A program made the translations under genes and the position numbers. The notes beneath the pieces are model-generated. The model did no database searches. It was not told the origin of the DNA and was given only the letters and a program-made list of their open reading frames with translations. From NCBI GenBank assembly GCA_903944555.1, contig CAJASG010000661.1, positions 1-12,237 of the forward strand: a stretch of 12,237 bases of DNA. The letters are read 5' to 3'. Source of the DNA: an uncultured beta proteobacterium. Its GTDB lineage: Bacteria; Pseudomonadota; Gammaproteobacteria; Burkholderiales; Burkholderiaceae_C. Positions 5,954-12,237 of this stretch are shown piece after piece (within the stretch, counting starts at the first letter, position 1; each line of letters starts with the position of its first letter).

Positions 5954-7300
5954 ATGACTACCTCTACCTCCCCTGCAGGCACCGTACCTGCAAGCACCAC
6001 TCAAGCCAGTGAACCCCTGTCCACCGCCGAGTTGCAATCCCTGCTCAACGAAGCACCACCGCGCGTATGGTGGCGCCGCACCGCACTCTGGGTCAGCATT
6101 GCGGTGGTTGTGCTCAGTGCTGTTGGTTTCTATTTCTGGCAGAACAGTCAGGCCAGCAAAGCCGCACCTGTGTATGTGACCGAGCCAGCCACCAAAGGCA
6201 ACCTGACTTTGAGCGTATCGGCCAATGGCACGCTGCAGCCCACCCGCTCGGTCAGCATCGGCAGTGAGCTGTCGGGCACCGTGCTGCGCGTGCTGGTGGA
6301 CGTGAACGACAAGGTGAAAAAAGGCCAGGTGCTGGTCGAGCTGGACACCGCCAAGCTGGGCGACCAGGTGGCCCGCTCACGCGCCAACCTGGGCTCTGCG
6401 ATTGCCTCGGTGGCCCAGGCCGCAGCCACCACCACGGAAGCCAAAGGCAACCTGGCGCGGCTGGAAGAAGTGGCCCGCTTGTCGGGTGGCAAAGTGCCAT
6501 CCAAAGCCGAGTTGGAGACCGGCCGGGCCACGGTGGAACGCGCCATGGCGGCTGAGACCAGCGCCCGCGCCAACGTGACCGTGGCACAGGCCACGCTGTC
6601 CACTGACGAGACCAACCTGTCCAAGGCCTCGATTCGTTCCTCGATTGACGGCGTGGTGCTGACCCGCACCGTGGACCCCGGCAACGCGGTGGCCGCATCG
6701 CTGCAAGCCGTGACCCTGTTCACCATCGCGGAAGACCTGTCCAAGCTGCGCCTGCAGGTGAATGTGGACGAAGCGGATGTGGGCGCCGTCAAAGTGGGGC
6801 AAAAAGCCGGCTTCACCGTCAGCGCCTACCCGGCCCGCAAATACCCGGCTAACGTCACCCGCGTGGCGTTTGGCTCCACCATCACCGAAAACGTGGTCAC
6901 CTACCAAACCTACCTCGAAGTGGACAACGCCGACCTGAGTCTGCGCCCCGGCATGACCGCGTCCAGTTCCATCACCGCCACCGAGCGCACCGATGTGTTG
7001 CTGGTGCCCAATACGGCCTTGCGTTTCACCCCGTCACAAACCGGTGGGCCCGGCGCGGGCAAGTCCAGCGGCGGCATCATGTCCAGCCTGATGCCACGCA
7101 TGCCCGGCGGCATTGCGCGCAAAACGGCTGGCGGCACGGGCCCGTCCAAACAGCTGTGGGTGCTGCAGGGTGGCAATGCGGTGGCCGTAGCGGTAACTAC
7201 CGGCATCAGCGACGGGCGCATGACCGAGATCACTGGCGGTGAATTGCAGCCCGGCATGCAAGTCATCACCGACCAGCGCGCTGCCGGTACGACGCCATGA
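5954..7300 (+). CDS. MacA-like periplasmic adaptor (HlyD/membrane-fusion family)
   Basis: This 448-aa adaptor links the inner-membrane ABC permease to the outer-membrane duct. A cytoplasmic N-tail of about 40 residues precedes one TM helix (about 43-62), so it is anchored rather than secreted. The first lipoyl half is at 84-131 (SIGSELSGTVLRVLVDVND, then VKKGQVLVELD), the coiled-coil hairpin about 135-225, the second lipoyl half near 226-250 (ASIRSSIDGVVLTRTVDPG) and a beta-barrel about 260-345. The membrane-proximal domain starts at VPNTALRF (351-358) and is interrupted by a Gly/Met/Pro-rich insertion (about 363-398). E. coli MacA is about 371 aa, and the insert and long N-tail explain the difference. 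Its stop overlaps the next start as ATGA (7297-7300), indicating translational coupling. The ribosome binding site is weak. Confidence 0.93.
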   Translation: MTTSTSPAGTVPASTTQASEPLSTAELQSLLNEAPPRVWWRRTALWVSIAVVVLSAVGFYFWQNSQASKAAPVYVTEPATKGNLTLSVSANGTLQPTRSVSIGSELSGTVLRVLVDVNDKVKKGQVLVELDTAKLGDQVARSRANLGSAIASVAQAAATTTEAKGNLARLEEVARLSGGKVPSKAELETGRATVERAMAAETSARANVTVAQATLSTDETNLSKASIRSSIDGVVLTRTVDPGNAVAASLQAVTLFTIAEDLSKLRLQVNVDEADVGAVKVGQKAGFTVSAYPARKYPANVTRVAFGSTITENVVTYQTYLEVDNADLSLRPGMTASSSITATERTDVLLVPNTALRFTPSQTGGPGAGKSSGGIMSSLMPRMPGGIARKTAGGTGPSKQLWVLQGGNAVAVAVTTGISDGRMTEITGGELQPGMQVITDQRAAGTTP

Positions 7301-8048
7301 GTGCGACACCACTGATCCAGTTGCGCCGGGTCACCAAAATGTATGGCGAGGGTGCCACCGCCCTGCAGGCGCTCAAAGGTGTCGACCTGACCATTGAAGC
7401 CGGTGATTTTGTCGCCATCATGGGCCCCAGCGGTTCGGGCAAATCGACCGCCATGAACACCCTGGGCTGTCTGGACACACCCACTACGGGCGAGTATTTG
7501 TTCAACGGCGTGCATGTAGAAACCCTGTCGCGCGACCAGCGGGCGCGGCTGCGGCGGCGCTTTTTGGGCTTTGTGTTTCAGGGCTTCAATCTGCTGGCGC
7601 GCACCTCGGCCCAGGAAAACGTGGAACTACCCCTGTTGTACCGGGGCGAATCCGCCAAAACACGACACGCGCTGGCCGCCAAGGCGCTGGCATCGGTGGG
7701 CTTGGCAGGCTGGGAACACCACACGCCCGCCGAACTGTCGGGCGGGCAGCAACAACGCGTGGCCATTGCCCGTGCCATCGTGACGGAACCCGCCGTGTTG
7801 CTGGCCGACGAGCCCACCGGCAACCTGGACACCCAGCGCAGTAGAGAGATCATGGAACTGCTGTGGCGCTTGAATGTGGACCATGGCATTACCGTGCTGA
7901 TGGTCACGCACGAAGCCGACATGGCGGCCTATGCCAAACGCGTGGTGCGCTTTGTGGACGGCGTGGTGGCCAGCGACACCCCCAACCCGCATCCCGCCGG
8001 TTTGCAGGCATCGACCGCAGCAGCCCCCACGACAGCCGAGGTGGCCTG

Positions 8049-8049
<1 letters not shown>
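7297..8049 (+). CDS. MacB/LolD-type ABC transporter ATPase
   Basis: This 250-aa nucleotide-binding subunit hydrolyses ATP to drive the permease encoded next. All motifs are intact: Walker A GPSGSGKST (43-51), Q-loop Q95 in FVFQGFNLL, signature LSGGQQQRVAIARA (147-160), Walker B VLLADEPTGNLD (167-178) and the H-loop H205 in VTHE. The LARTSAQENVELPLLYRG segment after the Q-loop is typical of the MacB/LolD/FtsE branch. In E. coli MacB the ATPase and permease are one chain of about 650 aa. Here they are separate genes. The last 25 residues (PNPHPAGLQAS onwards, Ala/Pro-rich) look like a linker remnant, consistent with a split or never-fused MacB. Start ATG overlaps the adaptor stop (ATGA), and its own stop overlaps the permease start (TGATG). 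Confidence 0.95.
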
Positions 8050-9251
<1,202 letters not shown>

Positions 9252-9317
9252 TATTTATAGGTCAAATAGGCCTCTAGCCCTTATGGAACGTGCGCAAGCA
9301 GCTACTATTTTTGTAGC
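9252..9317. repeat. Probable Comamonadaceae dispersed intergenic repeat
   Basis: The segment beginning TATTTATAGGTCAAATAGGC and running through CTCTAGCCCTTATGG, GCGCAAGCAGCTAC and TATTTTTGTAGC closely resembles an intergenic repeat I remember from many Rhodoferax, Polaromonas and Acidovorax genomes. This is recollection, not a search. Its right part is an exact hairpin, GCTAC (9301-9305), 7-nt loop, GTAGC (9313-9317). It lies between the convergent ends of the permease gene and purN and supplies the purN stop codon. In that position it may act as a two-way transcription stop, though classical U-tract geometry is missing. Confidence 0.5.
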
Positions 9318-9895
9318 AACTGCGCTACCGCCCGAGGGTAAATCAAATGCTCCTGGGTCAGCACCCGGGCGGCCAGGGTGTCGGCGGTGTCGCCGGGCAG
9401 CACCGGCACCACGGCCTGCGCCAGGATCGGGCCATGGTCCAGCTCAGCGGTGACCAAATGCACGGTCGCACCGGCAAACTTGCAACCCGCATCCAAGGCC
9501 CGTTGCTGGGTGTGCAAACCCGCAAACGCCGGTAAGAGCGACGGGTGGATATTGGTCAACCGCCCGGCGTAATGGGCGACAAAACCAGGCGTCAAGATAC
9601 GCATAAAACCCGCCAAAACCAGCAGCACCGGACGGTCTGGCGTATCGTGCTGGTCAATCAGTGCCATCAACGCCGCGTCAAACGCTTCGCGCGACGCAAA
9701 GGCCTTGTGGTCCAGTACGGCGGTGGGAATGCCGTGTTCACGCGCAAACGCCAGCCCGCCCGCATCGGCCTTGTTGCTGATGACTGCGGCCACGCGGGCG
9801 CCGTATTTTTCAGCCCAATGGTCGCGTTTGGCAGTATTTACGATGGCGGCCATATTGGAGCCGCCGCCAGAGATCAAAATAACGATGTTTTTCAT
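9305..9895 (-). CDS. purN: Phosphoribosylglycinamide formyltransferase
   Basis: This 196-aa cytoplasmic enzyme transfers the formyl group of 10-formyl-tetrahydrofolate to glycinamide ribonucleotide, step three of purine synthesis. The N-terminal [12 protein letters not shown] (4-15) binds the phosphate. The catalytic triad is visible as N115 and H117 in TNIHPSLLP (114-122) and D153 in [10 protein letters not shown] (151-160), matching E. coli N106, H108 and D144. [11 protein letters not shown] is the usual substrate loop. The open frame reaches 10012, but ATG 9893-9895 begins exactly at the conserved first strand, and the upstream codons are the antisense of yceH. A short CAGG lies 4 nt before the start. 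The last residues (LLQK) and the TAG stop fall within the dispersed repeat. The start is 13 bp from that of the divergent yceH gene. Confidence 0.96.
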   Translation of the reverse strand: MKNIVILISGGGSNMAAIVNTAKRDHWAEKYGARVAAVISNKADAGGLAFAREHGIPTAVLDHKAFASREAFDAALMALIDQHDTPDRPVLLVLAGFMRILTPGFVAHYAGRLTNIHPSLLPAFAGLHTQQRALDAGCKFAGATVHLVTAELDHGPILAQAVVPVLPGDTADTLAARVLTQEHLIYPRAVAQLLQK

Positions 9896-9908
9896 ACCTG
9901 CCCGAATT

Positions 9909-10601
9909 ATGACCTTGACCCCATCTGCTACATCTTCCACACCGCCCCCATCGGTGCTCCTCACTCCCATCGAGGCCCGCGTCCTGGGCACCCTGATGGA
10001 AAAAGCCCGCACCGTGCCCGACAGCTACCCGCTCTCCCTCAACTCGCTGGTGCTGGGCTGCAACCAGACAAGCAGCCGCGAGCCATCCATGGACCTGACC
10101 GAGGCGCAGGTGGCCGAAGCCGTCAGCACCTTGCGCGGAGCCAACCTGGTGCGCGAAATTGGTGGCGCGCGTACCACCAAGTTTGAGCACAATTTCCAGC
10201 GTGGCGTGGGCGTGTATGAGCAAGCCGCCGTGCTGCTGGGCCTGTTGATGCTGCGCGGCCCACAGACCAGCGCCGAACTGCGGCTGAACGCCGAGCGCTG
10301 GTACAAGTTTGCCGATATTTCTTCCGTTGAAGGCTTTTTGGACGAGCTACAAGAGCGTTCGGTTGAAAAAGGTGGTCCGCTGGTGGTCAAACTGGCGCGT
10401 GCGCCGGGTGCCAGGGAGCAGCGTTGGGCGCATTTGCTGTGCGGCCCGGTAGACGCAACGCAAGCGTTCCAGAGCAGCGCCGCAGCGTCGGGCGGTACCG
10501 CTGAACGCATTGAACGGCTGGAGTCGGAGGTGGCACAGCTGCGTGAAACGGTAGAAAAGCTGTGTTCTGAGCTCGGATTGTCACCACCCGGACAACCATA
10601 A
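9909..10601 (+). CDS. yceH: YceH family protein (DUF480)
   Basis: This 230-aa conserved protein of unknown function has two winged-helix domains. The first (about 17-100) begins [20 protein letters not shown] and contains the family signature [20 protein letters not shown] (40-59). The second (about 103-180) includes [14 protein letters not shown] and ends [20 protein letters not shown] short coiled coil (about 198-222) closes the protein, as in E. coli YceH (215 aa). ATG 9909-9911 has no ribosome binding site. A GTG at 9954-9956 would start right before the conserved domain and give 215 aa. Codons 1-15 (Thr/Pro/Ser-rich) are not conserved, so the true start is open. Its divergence from purN leaves no room for a normal promoter if 9909 is used. 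DNA binding is plausible from the fold but unproven. Confidence 0.9.
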   Translation: MTLTPSATSSTPPPSVLLTPIEARVLGTLMEKARTVPDSYPLSLNSLVLGCNQTSSREPSMDLTEAQVAEAVSTLRGANLVREIGGARTTKFEHNFQRGVGVYEQAAVLLGLLMLRGPQTSAELRLNAERWYKFADISSVEGFLDELQERSVEKGGPLVVKLARAPGAREQRWAHLLCGPVDATQAFQSSAAASGGTAERIERLESEVAQLRETVEKLCSELGLSPPGQP

Positions 10602-10660
10602 ACGAACGATCGTGCTAAAAACGGGGGTCTTAATGTGACCGAACGACTGGAGATTCCCCG
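10602..10660 (+). promoter_or_regulatory. Operator candidate upstream of acyl-CoA dehydrogenase pair
   Basis: CGAACGA occurs twice in this 59-bp gap, at 10603-10609 and 10640-10646, 37 bp apart. The first copy is part of an ACGATCGT palindrome (10606-10613). Sites of the form CGAACG-ATCG(T) are of the kind bound by TetR-family repressors of acyl-CoA catabolism in betaproteobacteria, which is an analogy and not proof. The second copy lies 5 bases before the start of the GGAG ribosome binding site, so a bound repressor could block transcription. No regulator gene is in the window. Confidence 0.35.
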
Positions 10661-11839
10661 ATGGATTTGGCATTTACACCTGAAGAACAGGCATTCCGAG
10701 AAGAAATTCGCGCTTGGGTAGGCGCTAACCTGCCTGCCGAGTTGTCGCACAAAGTGCACAACGCCTTGCATCTGACCCGCGACGACATGCAGGGTTGGGC
10801 CAAGATTTTGGGCAAAAAGGGCTGGCTCGGCCACGCCTGGCCCAAAGAATTTGGCGGCCCGGGCTGGAACTCGATCCAAAAGCATTTGTTTGAAGAAGAG
10901 TGCGCCATGGCCGGTGCACCCCGCGTGGTGCCCTTTGGCCCGGTCATGGTGGCTCCGGTCATCATGGCGTTTGGCAATGCGGAGCAACAGCAACGCTTCT
11001 TGCCAGGCATTGCGGATGGCTCCGTGTGGTGGAGCCAAGGCTACAGCGAACCCGGCTCCGGCTCGGACCTGGCTTCGGTCAAAACCAAAGCAGAACGCCA
11101 GGGCGACAAGTACATTGTCAACGGCCAAAAAACCTGGACCACTCTGGGCCAATATGGCGAATGGATTTTCTGCCTGGTGCGCACCAGCACCGAGGGCAAG
11201 CCCCAAACCGGCATCAGCTTTCTGCTGATCGACATGAAGTCCCCTGGCGTAACCGTGCGCCCCATCGTGCTGCTGGACGGCGAGGCCGAGGTCAACGAGG
11301 TGTTCTTTGACAACGTCGAAGTCCCTGCCAACAACCTGATTGGCGAAGAAAACAAGGGCTGGAACTACGCCAAGCACCTGCTGGCCCACGAGCGCACCAA
11401 TCTTGCCGATGTGAACCGCACCAAGCGCGAGCTGGAGCGTCTGAAGCGTATTGCCAAGGCCGAAGGCGTCTACACCGACATCCGTTTCCGCGACGAAATC
11501 GCCAAGCTGGAAGTAGACGTGATTGCACTGGAAATGCTGGTGCTGCGCGTGCTGGCGGCCGAGAAATCTGGCAAACAATCGCTGGACATTGCCGGTTTGC
11601 TCAAGATTCGCGGCAGCGAGATTCAGCAGCGTTACGCTGAGTTGATGATGCTGGCCGCAGGCCCGTTTGCCTTGCCGCTGGTCCGCGAGGCCATGGAAGC
11701 CGGCTGGCAGGGCGACGCCGTGGGCGCGGTCCACTGCGCGCCATTGGCATCCCAATACTTCAACCTGCGCAAGACCACCATTTACGGTGGCTCCAATGAA
11801 GTGCAACGCAACATCGTTTCTCAGGTCGTCCTGGGTTAA
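10661..11839 (+). CDS. Acyl-CoA dehydrogenase, large-subunit-like
   Basis: This 392-aa FAD enzyme should oxidise an acyl-CoA to its 2,3-enoyl-CoA and pass electrons to ETF. The helical N-domain (about 1-120) opens MDLAFTPEEQAFREEIRAWV. FAD contacts are YSEPGSGSDLAS (128-139) and YIVNGQKTWTT (151-161). The C-domain helical bundle ends IYGGSNEVQRNI (374-385). The family's usual catalytic Glu in the IYEG(T/S) motif is replaced by G376. E244 in AHERTN lines up by eye with the alternative base of isovaleryl/long-chain enzymes. The sequence resembles the large subunit of pimeloyl-CoA-dehydrogenase-like heteromers, and a second acyl-CoA dehydrogenase gene follows 18 bp later, so the two probably form one complex. 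GGAG lies 8 nt before the ATG. The substrate (dicarboxylic, branched, aromatic or steroid-derived acyl-CoA) is unknown. Confidence 0.93.
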   Translation: MDLAFTPEEQAFREEIRAWVGANLPAELSHKVHNALHLTRDDMQGWAKILGKKGWLGHAWPKEFGGPGWNSIQKHLFEEECAMAGAPRVVPFGPVMVAPVIMAFGNAEQQQRFLPGIADGSVWWSQGYSEPGSGSDLASVKTKAERQGDKYIVNGQKTWTTLGQYGEWIFCLVRTSTEGKPQTGISFLLIDMKSPGVTVRPIVLLDGEAEVNEVFFDNVEVPANNLIGEENKGWNYAKHLLAHERTNLADVNRTKRELERLKRIAKAEGVYTDIRFRDEIAKLEVDVIALEMLVLRVLAAEKSGKQSLDIAGLLKIRGSEIQQRYAELMMLAAGPFALPLVREAMEAGWQGDAVGAVHCAPLASQYFNLRKTTIYGGSNEVQRNIVSQVVLG

Positions 11840-11857
11840 AAGAAAAGGAAAAAGATC

Positions 11858-12237
11858 ATGGATTTCGATTTCTCTGACGACCAGGAACAACTGCGCGACG
11901 CGGTGCGCAAATGGGTAGACAAGGGCTACACCTTTGATCGCCGCCGCGCTGCTGAAAAAGCCGGCGGCTTTGACCGCGCGGCCTTCAACGAAATTGCCGA
12001 GCTCGGCCTGTGCGGCCTGTACGTGCCGGAAGCCGATGGCGGTTTGGGCATGGGGCCGGTAGAGGGCATGGTAGTGATGGAAGAACTGGGGCGCGGCATT
12101 GTGCTGGAGCCATTGACCCAATCACTGATTGCTGGCGCCGTAATTGCCGGCTACGCCGATGCCGCCACCAAGGCCGCTTGGTTGCCCCAAGTGGCCAGCG
12201 GCGAGGCCCTGATCGTACTGGCCTACCAGGAACGCGC
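11858..12237 (+). CDS. Acyl-CoA dehydrogenase, small-subunit-like (cut by right edge)
   Basis: The first 126 codons are present. They give the helical N-domain of an acyl-CoA dehydrogenase: MDFDFSDDQEQLRDAVRKWV, then IAELGLCGLYVPEADGGLGM (about 46-65), the MEELGRG helix (73-79) and AAWLPQVASGEAL (about 106-118). The FAD and catalytic regions lie beyond the window. The YTFDRRRAA segment after the first helix is like that of pimeloyl-CoA dehydrogenase small subunits, which form heteromers with a large subunit. AAAGGA-type ribosome binding site (11843-11849) precedes the ATG, and the 18-bp gap to the gene before it indicates one operon. Not enough sequence is present to judge catalytic residues or substrate. 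Confidence 0.9.
   Translation, partial: MDFDFSDDQEQLRDAVRKWVDKGYTFDRRRAAEKAGGFDRAAFNEIAELGLCGLYVPEADGGLGMGPVEGMVVMEELGRGIVLEPLTQSLIAGAVIAGYADAATKAAWLPQVASGEALIVLAYQER

Noticed and set aside
7863-8048. Upstream extension of the permease frame into the ATPase gene
   Set aside because: The 62 added residues have no family match and overlap the ATPase C-terminus. ATG 8049 starts at the conserved permease N-terminus with a TGATG junction.
9705-9908. Upstream extension of the yceH frame by 68 codons
   Set aside because: It is antisense to purN coding sequence, and YceH homologues begin near the [10 protein letters not shown] segment.
9896-10012. Upstream extension of purN by 39 codons
   Set aside because: PurN homologues start at the [13 protein letters not shown] strand, and the extension is the antisense of yceH.

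Overview
The window is about 62% GC by eye, dense with genes and free of tRNA, rRNA, CRISPR or transposase genes. Gene content, codon use and an intergenic repeat near 9250-9317 point to a betaproteobacterium of the Comamonadaceae (Rhodoferax/Polaromonas/Acidovorax-like). This placement is inferred from recognition of families, not from a search.

Layout from left to right. (1) 1-2121, all on the minus strand: the start of a PAS-domain protein that runs off the left edge (1-117), preceded by an EnvZ-type sensor histidine kinase (278-1393) and an OmpR-type response regulator (1381-2121). The last two overlap by 13 bp and form one two-component operon. (2) 2346-3248, plus strand: a cytoplasmic-looking protein with five EF-hand Ca2+ loops, divergent from the two-component genes. 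The 224-bp gap between them carries a perfect 8-bp inverted repeat, a good operator candidate. (3) 3405-4379: an Acg-type FMN oxidoreductase of the nitroreductase superfamily. (4) 4494-9251: a tightly packed tripartite export operon of an outer-membrane lipoprotein of the NodT/TolC type, a MacA-type periplasmic adaptor, a MacB-type ATPase and a MacB-type permease. The last three genes are translationally coupled through ATGA and TGATG overlaps. (5) 9305-9895, minus strand: purN, divergent from yceH (DUF480, 9909-10601) with only 13 bp between the start codons. (6) 10661-12237: two consecutive acyl-CoA dehydrogenase genes, the second cut by the right edge. They resemble the paired large and small subunits of pimeloyl-CoA-dehydrogenase-like heteromers and are preceded by a repeated CGAACGA motif that may be an operator.

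How the genes work together. The export operon should assemble one inner-membrane to outer-membrane pump powered by ATP. The two-component system probably controls itself and perhaps the EF-hand gene next to it. The acyl-CoA dehydrogenase pair probably forms one enzyme of CoA-thioester catabolism. Most single genes belong to known families. The least explained parts are the two-component/EF-hand module (a kinase with a tiny Pro/Gly-rich periplasmic loop, a divergent calcium-binding protein and a shared palindrome) and the promoter-less purN/yceH divergence. I found no clear defence, mobile or biosynthetic system.
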